Of a stretch of 64,000 bases of DNA, positions 43,682 to 51,797 are shown one piece after another. The DNA comes from Caminicella sporogenes DSM 14501 (lineage in GTDB: Bacteria; Bacillota; Clostridia; Peptostreptococcales; Caminicellaceae). The stretch is from assembly GCF_900142285.1 (NCBI RefSeq), contig NZ_FRAJ01000014.1, positions 1 through 64,000 of the forward strand, read 5' to 3'. A model generated the notes under the pieces. It was not told where the DNA came from, made no database searches, and saw only the letters and a program-made list of their open reading frames with translations. The position numbers and the translations under genes are program-made. Every line of letters begins with the position of its first letter. Within the stretch, counting starts at the first letter, position 1.

Positions 43682-45259
43682 TTATTTTCTAGAGCGTCTG
43701 CTCTTTTTTGCTGGTTTTTCAGGTTTTACTTCAGGTGTTTCAGTAGCTGTTTCTTCTGTTTCTGTTTTATCTGGTGTTTCTACTTTTGAATAGGTTTTTA
43801 TTCCTTCCTGGGCTGCTTTTAAAGCTTTAATAAACTCTTCTTTATCTAACCTTACTCTAGATTCTTTAAACTCAAATCTGCCGCCACCGAATATATTTTC
43901 TTTCTTTTCAAGCTGAAGATATCTGTCCTTACCATCTATATAAGCTCTTACAGTTAAATCTACTGTTCCTGCCAGTACATTTGCTACTTTGTCATTAATG
44001 TTAGGTTTTATTGTGGTAATTTTATTACCGTTTTTAAGAGTTATCTCAGAGTTTAGTTCTTTTGAAATATAGATAATTTGATATCCTAAGCTTTTAAGTC
44101 TTTTCATGGCTGATAAAAATTCGGTTCTTACCATATCCCAGCCTTTACCAAAGCCTGCATCCTGTTCGTGGTCTATTCCTAATTTTTTATAAATATACAA
44201 CCTACAGTGTTCATATAAATCCTCAACTAAATCAATACATACTCTTTTGAATGTATTATCTTTCTTTTCAAGCTCTGCCACAGCATCTAGAAACACTTCC
44301 CAAGCCATCTTTACTTTTTTAAGTCTTCCTTCATAGGTCACTTCATCCGCAATTTTCACAACTGGAGATGTTGTATTATCTGTGTTTCCATCGGTATTTA
44401 GAAACAGTAGGTCATCAAACTTATCAACAAAGGTTGATTTTCCAACATAACTGTCGGCATATAGCCACATATCAGGGTTTACATCAATTTTCTTTTCTCG
44501 CCTTTCATTTTTAGGTAGTAGCATGTAATCAATCTCCTCCTCACAGTATTTTTGAAATTCACACCATGAGCATAATCTACTCGGCGCTTTTTCATAGTTT
44601 TTTTCACTTTCAATATCAGAACAGCTATTAAAGAACTCCTCAACCTTCTGGTGGTCATAGTCTACTTCTATAACCTTTACTTCCATACCAGATAGAGTTT
44701 CTTTAAGTCTCTTTCTAAACTGATACAAATCTTCTGTTTTCTTCTGCCTGATATAGGTTTTAGGGATAAAAATATAACCTAGCCTTTTTACTTTAAATCC
44801 TAATTTTTCTAAAAAGTATTTATATAGATGTAATTGCTTTGACTGAAGGTAGTGGTCGATGTTGTTACTGTATTTAAAATCATAGATGTCTACTGTGCTG
44901 TTCTTATTATAGATAGTTAAATCCACAAATCCTTTAAATTCAGGAAAATCTATCTCGTATTCAAAGATGACTGGTTTATCTCGAGTTAAATCATTAATTA
45001 CCTCTAACGCTTTTTCTACAAGGATTGTTAGTTTAATCATTTCATTAATGTGTTTATCGTTTATAACTGGATATTGGTCATAATAATATTTCTCCATGTC
45101 ATTAATGCCCTTTTCCAGTCCCAGATGCATAGCACTTCCAACAATCAGTGGAGTATCTGCACTAGGAGGAATAATAGTGGTTAATCCTTTGATGTATCTA
45201 AGATAGAACTGAAACTTGCATTTTTCAAAGCACTCCATCCGGCTGAAGCTAAACTGCAT
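43682..45259 (-). CDS. PD-(D/E)XK nuclease fused to AAA ATPase
   Basis: Residues 1-245 are a Cas4/RecB-like nuclease with D113, D127 and K129 (VDIYDFK). Cys14 (or Cys10) and C230-x2-C233-x5-C239 have the spacing of a 4Fe-4S cluster. From about 255 an AAA_24-type ATPase follows (ADSYVGKST at 268-276; hydrophobic IIYISKELNS later). In related phages these two are usually separate genes. The start at 45259 has a perfect AGGAGGTG site and lies 79 bp inside the end of the VRR-NUC gene. A Lys/Glu-rich tail ends the protein. Confidence 0.8.
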   Translation of the reverse strand: MQFSFSRMECFEKCKFQFYLRYIKGLTTIIPPSADTPLIVGSAMHLGLEKGINDMEKYYYDQYPVINDKHINEMIKLTILVEKALEVINDLTRDKPVIFEYEIDFPEFKGFVDLTIYNKNSTVDIYDFKYSNNIDHYLQSKQLHLYKYFLEKLGFKVKRLGYIFIPKTYIRQKKTEDLYQFRKRLKETLSGMEVKVIEVDYDHQKVEEFFNSCSDIESEKNYEKAPSRLCSWCEFQKYCEEEIDYMLLPKNERREKKIDVNPDMWLYADSYVGKSTFVDKFDDLLFLNTDGNTDNTTSPVVKIADEVTYEGRLKKVKMAWEVFLDAVAELEKKDNTFKRVCIDLVEDLYEHCRLYIYKKLGIDHEQDAGFGKGWDMVRTEFLSAMKRLKSLGYQIIYISKELNSEITLKNGNKITTIKPNINDKVANVLAGTVDLTVRAYIDGKDRYLQLEKKENIFGGGRFEFKESRVRLDKEEFIKALKAAQEGIKTYSKVETPDKTETEETATETPEVKPEKPAKKSRRSRK

Positions 45260-45546
45260 GAATTCACCTCCTTTATGAGTTTTTTAAATTTCTTAAATCC
45301 TTCTGGATATAAAATCACTCCTATACCACCAGCAGCATTAATATTTCTAATATTCATCTTCTGTATCTCTGTAGGTTTTCCATTATCTCCTTTAAGTTCA
45401 ATAGCAATAAATACTCCATTAATGCAGCAGATTAAATCGGGTATACCTGCTCTTTGATATCCTCCTCCAAATACTTTGAAAAACCAGGTGTTGGGTTGGG
45501 ATTTTAAGAACTTTATTACTTTTCCTTGAAACTGTTTCTCTGTCAT
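45181..45546 (-). CDS. VRR-NUC endonuclease
   Basis: The 121-residue protein has the VRR-NUC fold (GIPDLICCINGVFIAIELKG with the PD-ExK residues, then PTEIQKMNIRNINAAGG). These small phage nucleases act on branched DNA. The family usually ends near KLIKEVNS; the last 26 or so residues here extend into the next gene, so an ancestral stop was probably lost and the extension may be neutral. Confidence 0.85.
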   Translation of the reverse strand: MTEKQFQGKVIKFLKSQPNTWFFKVFGGGYQRAGIPDLICCINGVFIAIELKGDNGKPTEIQKMNIRNINAAGGIGVILYPEGFKKFKKLIKEVNSCSLASAGWSALKNASFSSILDTSKD

Positions 45547-46790
45547 ATGTCCACCTTCTCGAATAAATCTAGTGTGAAGTCCCTTCTTTCCTTAAGTACC
45601 TTTAGGATTTTCTCTTCCACACTTTTTTCTGTTATAAGGTAGTAGTAAAAACATGTCCTGCTTTGGCCTATGCGGTGTATCCTTTTCTTTGACTGCATCC
45701 ATAATTCACTGGATAAAGGTAAGCTGTAGTAAATAGTTTTATTAGCTCTTTGAAGGTTCACACCTGAAGCTCCTGCTTGGTATTGAACTAGTGTTACTGT
45801 ATTGAATTTAGTTTTATAATTTTCTAAATTGCTGCCTTCTCCATTGATATGGGATACAGGCTTTTCTAATTTTTCACAGATGCCTTTAATAATTTCAAAT
45901 TCTTTTTTAAAGTTGTAGAATACTACCACTCTATCTTCTGTAGATATAAGTAAATCCTTAAGTGCCTGTTGTTTGTGTGGATTATATATGGATGATAGTT
46001 GTCTTAGATATAATAATTTCGTTAAAGAGGTATCCCCTACTAAAGTTTCATCATTTATGGTAATAACTCTATCTTTTTTAAACTTCCTGTACTCCTTGGT
46101 GTTTTTCACTGTTACCATATTTTCAATCTGTTCTGGCAGGTCAAAGACTTCTTCACTTTTCATAAATACTGCTCCGTGTTTTTTCAATTTCTCTTTTAAC
46201 CTATCTACATTTTTATATCCCTTCACAACTGTAATCTGAAATCCACCCATATCAAGTTTTTCTGTAATAGTATAGTGTTTATAAAATAGCTTTTTGCTTA
46301 TATTCCAACCTAAGAGTTTTAACTGGGACCATAATTCCTCATACTTTCCACCAGTAGGTGTTCCAGATAGTAAAATTACATTAGTTGGATTTAAACCTAA
46401 AATAAATTTAGCCCTATTTGATGTCTCATTTTTTATATATTGGGACTCATCCAGCAGTAATGTAAAATCTTTTAATTTCTGTAATTGTTCCCTTCGCCAT
46501 ACTGGGTCGTAGTTGATTATAATAACGCTGTGCTTCGGAATGCTTTCTATGGATTGATTCTTGAAAATTATTACTTCATAGTCATAGTAAGTTCTAAAAT
46601 GCTCAGCCCAGTCTTTGATTTTGGACTTTTGGCAAACTACTAAATTGTATGGAGCATTTAACTGTTTCATTTTCTCTGAGCCTACAAAAGTCTTCCCAAG
46701 CCCAAGGTCTAGATAATATGCTACTCTGTTTATTTTTTCAGTTTCTTTTAGGACTTGTCTTTGATGTGGGTATAGAATTATTTTTATCAC
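45543..46790 (-). CDS. SNF2-family helicase
   Basis: The 415-residue protein has all SNF2 motifs: YYLDLGLGKTFVG (Walker A), LLLDESQYIKNETS (DExx box), LLSGTPTGG and the C-terminal SGVNLQRANKTIYYSLPL with KKRIHRIGQSRTC (motif VI). It is the compact phage type. It overlaps the VRR-NUC gene by 4 bp and the HTH gene by 4 bp, so the three are one operon. Confidence 0.9.
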   Translation of the reverse strand: MIKIILYPHQRQVLKETEKINRVAYYLDLGLGKTFVGSEKMKQLNAPYNLVVCQKSKIKDWAEHFRTYYDYEVIIFKNQSIESIPKHSVIIINYDPVWRREQLQKLKDFTLLLDESQYIKNETSNRAKFILGLNPTNVILLSGTPTGGKYEELWSQLKLLGWNISKKLFYKHYTITEKLDMGGFQITVVKGYKNVDRLKEKLKKHGAVFMKSEEVFDLPEQIENMVTVKNTKEYRKFKKDRVITINDETLVGDTSLTKLLYLRQLSSIYNPHKQQALKDLLISTEDRVVVFYNFKKEFEIIKGICEKLEKPVSHINGEGSNLENYKTKFNTVTLVQYQAGASGVNLQRANKTIYYSLPLSSELWMQSKKRIHRIGQSRTCFYYYLITEKSVEEKILKVLKERRDFTLDLFEKVDI

Positions 46791-47014
46791 CTGCTTTCTT
46801 TTGTTTTTATATTTTCATTTAGAATAAGATTCTCTAGCCTTTCTTCTGGAAATACTCTAAGTAGACCAGAAATTACTTTTCTGCCTGCACCACGTCTACC
46901 GGATAAAACATTACTAAGAGTTCCCTTAGAAATATTCATCCTTCTTGCAAGTTCATTTTGGGTCCAGCCATTTGCCTGTAACTTTTTTTGAATTATTTCT
47001 TGATTAATTTGCAT
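46787..47014 (-). CDS. XRE-family HTH regulator
   Basis: The ATG at 47014 (MQINQEIIQK) follows GGGAAGG and is preferred over an ATG 18 bp upstream. The 75-residue protein has a complete HTH (GWTQNELARRMNISKGTLSN, then VLSGRRGAGRKVISGL) typical of phage Cro/C1-type regulators. It overlaps the helicase gene by 4 bp. Confidence 0.8.
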   Translation of the reverse strand: MQINQEIIQKKLQANGWTQNELARRMNISKGTLSNVLSGRRGAGRKVISGLLRVFPEERLENLILNENIKTKESR

Positions 47015-47096
47015 TACCTTCCCACCATCCAATACCTAGTCATCAAATAAATTGCTTCACCCCCTAAATTCTTTTATTTATTTCTTCACTTATTGC

Positions 47097-47894
47097 TTAT
47101 ATATCAACCTTATATCCATATTCCTGCATTATGGAATCAATAAATTCAAGGGATTCAGGTAGCCATACATTGGTTTTAATCTTCATTCCGTTTTTCAAAG
47201 TATCTGTAATAACTTGACAGTATCTTGTATGGCTATACTTAGCTGTCATAACGTAATATGAATTGCGACCATAGAAATTGTTGTCAACCTTTTTAATAAC
47301 TCCTGCATCTTGCATTATTCTGTTAAACTCCTTTGCAGTTATTCCATAATACATTCCAATATCAGATGCTCTAAGCATTTCATTTAAACGCTGAAGATTT
47401 CTAAATAGTTGTAGTTTCTTATCCTGTTCTTCTACTTTTTCTGTAAGCTCTTGTATCTTTTTTCTTTCTTCTTTTAGTGCCTGAAGTGTTTTTATCATAG
47501 TATCAGGATTATTTAGCATTTCTTCTATTACCTTATCTGCTGCATAAATTCCGTGTTTTCTTATTGAAGGCAATACTTCATCAAATATCCACTTTTCAAA
47601 GCGTTCAGCTTTTTCTTTCACTTCTTTATTTTTGCTTTGAGATGAAGCTCCAACAATTAAGCGATATAGATCTCCTTCTGGAATAAAATTCATTTCTATT
47701 TTTTTATTTATATTTTGTGGATGTGGTACCTCCCTTTTTGTTAGGTACCTACAGTGATTTATAACAGCTTTATGTGGATTACTATATCCAAGCATTCTAG
47801 CACACTCAGTTGCTGGAAAATACTCTTTATCTTCAATAACTAAAATATTCAATTCGCCAAACTCAGTATTTTTAAATATTTTTAATTGGTTCAT
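47097..47894 (-). CDS. Phage antirepressor, Bro-N plus KilAC-like
   Basis: The 265-residue protein has an N-terminal Bro-N domain (FKNTEFGELNILVIEDKEYF, then ECARMLGYSNPHKAVINHCR) and a central coiled coil (ERKKIQELTEKVEEQDKKLQ). The C-terminal 100 residues resemble the KilAC domain of phage antirepressors (RASDIGMYYGITAKEFNRIM). It would relieve repression of the lytic genes. It is the second Bro-N gene of the prophage. Confidence 0.85.
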   Translation of the reverse strand: MNQLKIFKNTEFGELNILVIEDKEYFPATECARMLGYSNPHKAVINHCRYLTKREVPHPQNINKKIEMNFIPEGDLYRLIVGASSQSKNKEVKEKAERFEKWIFDEVLPSIRKHGIYAADKVIEEMLNNPDTMIKTLQALKEERKKIQELTEKVEEQDKKLQLFRNLQRLNEMLRASDIGMYYGITAKEFNRIMQDAGVIKKVDNNFYGRNSYYVMTAKYSHTRYCQVITDTLKNGMKIKTNVWLPESLEFIDSIMQEYGYKVDI

Positions 47895-47909
47895 AAATTT
47901 TTCCTCCTT

Positions 47910-48164
47910 CTATAATCTTTTTACTTCATTATAAATAGCTTCATAATCTTCTGGTTTAACTTCTATAAGCTTATCTGCACCATATTTCTTTAATAGTGCT
48001 TTAATTGCTGTTATCTTGCCTTTTTTCATTTTTTCAGACAGTATAAAACTTATATCTTGGATACTTATCTTATCTGTTTTAATTTGACTCTTGGCACGAT
48101 ATACAGCTGCTAGCTTTTCTAGTTCTTCTGCTAATGCAAGATGTATGTCATTCATAATCTGCAC
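47910..48164 (-). CDS. Small phage protein, unknown function
   Basis: The 84-residue protein (LALAEELEKLAAVYRAKSQI, later MKKGKITAIKALLKKYGADK) is a helical phage early protein found in clostridial prophages, sometimes misnamed as an rRNA factor. It lies between two regulators in the same direction. No motif indicates a function. Confidence 0.6.
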   Translation of the reverse strand: MQIMNDIHLALAEELEKLAAVYRAKSQIKTDKISIQDISFILSEKMKKGKITAIKALLKKYGADKLIEVKPEDYEAIYNEVKRL

Positions 48165-48175
48165 CTCCTCTCCTA

Positions 48176-48499
48176 TTAGTAATTCAGAGCAAAGTCCTTG
48201 AGGATGCTGTTCATCACATTAAGGTCATTACCAGACAGGTTCGTCCTAAGTCTTTCCAGTAATTCTTGTTGTTCAGGCTTTAGGTACTTCCTGTTAAGAT
48301 AATAATCATCTGCTACTTTCACTCCACCGCCATAACGACCTCGAATTGTTTCTATGGGGTAAGAAAGCGATAGGATATCAATATCATTTTTAATAGTTCT
48401 GATACTAACACCAAACTCAAAGGCTAAGTTAGACATAGTATCTTGTCGCCTTCTGCATAAAACTTCTATAATTTCCATTCGCCTTTCATTTGGCCCCAT
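48176..48499 (-). CDS. DeoR-like HTH protein
   Basis: The 107-residue protein starts with an HTH_11-type DNA-binding domain (RRMEIIEVLCRRRQDTMSNL, then FEFGVSIRTIKNDIDILSL). The C-terminal part is short, so it is a stand-alone DNA-binding protein. It is the first gene of the prophage early block, and its product could act on the palindromes just upstream. Confidence 0.75.
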   Translation of the reverse strand: MGPNERRMEIIEVLCRRRQDTMSNLAFEFGVSIRTIKNDIDILSLSYPIETIRGRYGGGVKVADDYYLNRKYLKPEQQELLERLRTNLSGNDLNVMNSILKDFALNY

Positions 48500-48680
48500 C
48501 GCTTTCTCACCCCCTTTCCTTTGCTCTGTGATTTAAGAATAAAAGTTAAATAGGAAGGTTTATTTCTTATTTAGAAAATTTTTTAATAAATTTTTGAAAA
48601 AATATTTCATCTGTTGAATTAATGAAGTACCACTACCTTTGCTTCTACTAATAGCTTATAAGATTAAATAGGTGCTGTGG

Positions 48681-48821
48681 CGGACACCTCATGTCCGGTT
48701 TTACAGCATAAAAACAATGGTTTCTTAAAATTACAAATAAAAAAGAGCCAAATATAAACCCCGCAGTTTGGATTAATATTTAGCTCTTTAAGATATTTAA
48801 AAAACGGACATCTCGTGTCCG
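48681..48821. promoter_or_regulatory. Two near-identical palindromes flanking a terminator
   Basis: CGGACAcctcaTGTCCG (48681-48697) and CGGACAtctcgTGTCCG (48805-48821) each have 6-bp perfect arms around a 5-nt centre. They lie 124 bp apart on either side of the terminator behind the metallopeptidase gene and just upstream of the DeoR-like gene. The first also sits inside a wider GCTGT/ACAGC stem. The same sequence twice suggests a binding site for a local regulator, though simple hairpins are not excluded. Confidence 0.4.
48742..48789 (-). terminator. Terminator after the ImmA/IrrE-type gene
   Basis: Arms 48742-48755 and 48776-48789 pair at 13 of 14 positions around a 20-nt loop, and on the minus strand TTTTTTATTT follows. 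It ends the 48847 transcript. The rest of 48500-48846 has no gene. Confidence 0.75.
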
Positions 48822-48846
48822 CTTTTTGAAAAAAATTTTTTATTTT

Positions 48847-50715
48847 TTATAATGGTGCAGCACCATATTGATGTAAAAATGTTCTGATTTCATCCATCGT
48901 ATGTCCATAAAGATGTGTTAAAGCAAAATTATACCATTGGTGATTTTGGTTGGCTAAATTTAGTGAAAACGGTGATTTGTCAATAATATGTCTGCTGATT
49001 TCAGGCGGCAGATGCAGTCCTAAGCAAATTAAAATTATGGAATTTAGTGACCCTGTTTCTTCTCCATTAACGATTCGTCTTATAGTACGTTCACTAAGCA
49101 TTGTCCTCTCTGCCAATTCTTTGAATGTTACGTTTTTCCATTTACGTACTATTTTTAGAGAATCGGTATAGCTGTTTGGCAGTTTATTATATATACGAGC
49201 ATTTTCTGCCAATACATCAGCAAGCAGTTTTGCTTTCTTTTCCTGAGTGGAATACTCATAACCTCCGCTATATTTTATATCAAAACTAATTATTGAGCTT
49301 TTATCCCTGTTTAAGAAACATTCACTATAGTATTTTTCTCTACATCCAGACCTAACCGACAATTCGAAAATCAGACAACACTCTTCCATATGAGTTCGTG
49401 CATAATCTGTAAGTATAGTATTTCCAAATATATCCTGTGTTAAATATTTGGGATGGTTTAAAACAAAGTGTGAATCAACATATAAATAACTGCCGTCTCT
49501 TACTAGAGAACTCATTTCCGGATTGGCTAAACTTTGGATTGCAGCATCTGTTGCACTAATAGAAAAAGTTTGATTTCTTTGTAGAATTCCCTTTTTAAAT
49601 CTATGTGGTTTTACATATCGACCATCAATGTATGTGAAAGTTCCAATAGCTTCCTCATATCCCACATCAATCATACGAATTTTAGCTGCAGTGCGGGATA
49701 CACCAAAAAATGTCGCTAATGAATCAATTACCGGCTCCATTACATCTATAAGTTCATCGGTACCTATCTCTTTTTTATATTGCTTAATAAATTCAAAAGC
49801 TTTTTTCTTAAATGTTGAAATTGGCATTTGAATCCTTGGAGCAAGTGCATTTGCCTGCCATTCCATCCAGTCAGTCGCATCTTTATTATTATCTTTTATG
49901 CCACCTATTACCTGGCACTTAATTCGTGTGGCACTGCTGTTATATAATCTTTCCAATTCAAATGCTTTTCTATGTAAATCCCAATGAACACACTCATGCA
50001 CAATGGTGTTATTAACTGATCCTAGATTATAAAGAAAATATGCTTTTGGATCCACGAATATAGTTTTGGCATCTACATGGGTTTGTACCATTTTATCACT
50101 GACTTTATCGTAAAATTCTGCTTCGCAATCGTGAAAGAATATCTGCCCAAACACACATAAATCCTTTGTAATCTCTCTCATTTCAACTCTAAGACCCATT
50201 TTTTCTGCCAATACTTGTGGTTCAACTGCCATAGGGGTTTTTAATGCTTCTGGGTAATATCTGCGCAGAAAATCTGTAGCGACAGATTCTAATTGTTCCT
50301 TACTAATAATAGGAACAAGAGAATCCGACATAGGTTTTGGCTGCTTATTTTTACCGATATACTCAGTTACACTGGAGATTATAAAATCATCCAAATTGCT
50401 GTCCAAATCTCCTAAGCATTTCAGCATAAACCACTGACTACAATATTCAGTTTCATCATAGTGATAATCTGACTCACGAACTCCTAAATCAGCTTCTACA
50501 ACGACATCAAATTCTATTTTCATACCCAGCAAGTCATTTACAGATACAAACTTTACTTCTATATCTGACAATTCTATGCCACCAATGTTTCGAACTTTAT
50601 ATAACCTCAAATTCAAATTATCATAGTTTTCTTCTATGTAATTTTTCACTGCATTAAATAATTCATTTTCAAATCTGTCTGCCACATAATCTTTAAATGA
50701 ACGATTACCTGCCAA
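48847..50715 (-). CDS. ImmA/IrrE-type metallopeptidase with C-terminal HTH
   Basis: The 622-residue protein has the zinc site HECVH (240-244) in NNTIVHECVHWDLHRKAFEL with a third ligand Glu near 285 in DWMEWQANALA, the pattern of ImmA/IrrE peptidases. A C-terminal HTH (VTFKELAERTMLSERTIRRI) follows near 525-560. In known systems ImmA cleaves the repressor of a mobile element after DNA damage. It is about three times the usual ImmA length, with N-terminal 130 residues of unknown type. It has its own terminator and lies between the prophage and the R-M genes. Confidence 0.8.
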   Translation of the reverse strand: MAGNRSFKDYVADRFENELFNAVKNYIEENYDNLNLRLYKVRNIGGIELSDIEVKFVSVNDLLGMKIEFDVVVEADLGVRESDYHYDETEYCSQWFMLKCLGDLDSNLDDFIISSVTEYIGKNKQPKPMSDSLVPIISKEQLESVATDFLRRYYPEALKTPMAVEPQVLAEKMGLRVEMREITKDLCVFGQIFFHDCEAEFYDKVSDKMVQTHVDAKTIFVDPKAYFLYNLGSVNNTIVHECVHWDLHRKAFELERLYNSSATRIKCQVIGGIKDNNKDATDWMEWQANALAPRIQMPISTFKKKAFEFIKQYKKEIGTDELIDVMEPVIDSLATFFGVSRTAAKIRMIDVGYEEAIGTFTYIDGRYVKPHRFKKGILQRNQTFSISATDAAIQSLANPEMSSLVRDGSYLYVDSHFVLNHPKYLTQDIFGNTILTDYARTHMEECCLIFELSVRSGCREKYYSECFLNRDKSSIISFDIKYSGGYEYSTQEKKAKLLADVLAENARIYNKLPNSYTDSLKIVRKWKNVTFKELAERTMLSERTIRRIVNGEETGSLNSIILICLGLHLPPEISRHIIDKSPFSLNLANQNHQWYNFALTHLYGHTMDEIRTFLHQYGAAPL

Positions 50716-50940
50716 TATAGTATCCCCCTTCTCAATAGGCAGTGGTACAATATTTCATTTTAGTTTGCCTCTTTTAAATAAAACTCTGAACAAAGTAATT
50801 ATTCCTGTCAAAAAAATAAATATTTAATAATTTTTAAATATTCTTTATTTGCTTTTAGGTAAATTATACCATTCTTTGTCGATTTGTTAAATCAAAAACT
50901 GTAGATTAATTTCGTAGATTAGTCCACCACTGGAAAAATT
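50716..50940. other. Spacer upstream of the metallopeptidase gene
   Basis: This AT-rich stretch should contain the leftward promoter of the 48847 gene. I see no repeat, RNA gene or clear start of the broken plus-strand gene in it. Confidence 0.35.
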
Positions 50941-51365
50941 TGTAACCTAATTTATTCTTTTGAATTTAAATATATTATAAATATAGCTTATAATAATTTA
51001 GATGGAATTTTAAAAGTTAGTTATCCTAAAGTTATTAAGCTTTATAGATATAAAAGGATTTTAGAATGTCCCTTTTGTCACAGCACTGGGAATAAATTTA
51101 ATTCTGATAAGTACAGCATTTGCGATACATATATTTTTAATTACTACAGCAGTTTAGAAAACTGTACTATGCAAACCCAGGAAATGCAAGGTTCTGTGAA
51201 ATCTGCGGCAAACCTACATATTTTGGTATGGAAAAGCTTCTTTTAGATTGGAAAGAGGCAAAAGCAAAATCCGAAGAGAATACTTTTCCTGATTTTAATG
51301 AATTTGATGGAGATATCTTTGATGAAACAGCATCTGATGATGAAGATGAAGAAATTCCATTTTAA
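50941..51365 (+). pseudogene. Zinc-ribbon protein remnant, frameshifted
   Basis: In frame 1 the segment VIKLYRYKRILECPFCHSTG holds one CxxC; after about 51160 another frame carries on as YYANPGNARFCEICGKPTYF (second CxxC) and an acidic tail ending in TAA at 51363. A frameshift joins the halves and there is no start codon with a ribosome site. It is a broken zinc-ribbon protein gene on the strand opposite to its neighbours. A hairpin terminator follows. Confidence 0.55.
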
Positions 51366-51370
51366 TTAGA

Positions 51371-51406
51371 AAACCGTTATGGTTTAATAATTGGCCATAA
51401 CGGTTT
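51371..51406 (+). terminator. Hairpin behind the zinc-ribbon remnant
   Basis: AAACCGTTATGG (51371-51382) and its exact complement (51395-51406) form a 12-bp stem five bases after the stop codon. It is a good terminator-type hairpin, though its T-run is weak. Confidence 0.6.
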
Positions 51407-51797
51407 AATTTATACAAACATAGAATCTTCTTTGACTTTTTTATTATAATAACATTTTAAAGATAGAATTTAAAAATATCTCTTATGGCATAATTCTCAA
51501 GATAACTTTAGTTCAGATAAGTACGGTGAAAGTTACGAAAGATATAAATGAATTTAGTTTTGTTGCTGAAAGTGTTACGGTCATAGCCAACTTAACTGCT
51601 GGATATGACCTTTTTATTTTGCTTTATTAGTAAGTCAGGTCTCCCAATTCAAATTCTTCCTTATATTTTATTTCTCAATGGATGGAGTATAAACTTTTTG
51701 CACAAGGTCATCTGGACTTCCAATGGTTGCATAACTAGCTGCATATATGTATTTTATGTGCATTCTACTATTCAACTATATCTATAACACAAAAACC
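51407..51797. other. Gene-free stretch with a plus-strand hairpin
   Basis: These 391 bp include a second plus-strand terminator (arms 51579-51588 and 51601-51610, 9 of 10 paired, TTTTTATTTT after). Just before it, a short frame ends SSDKYGESYERYK and stop; it looks like the tail of a lost gene. Nothing intact is present. Confidence 0.45.
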
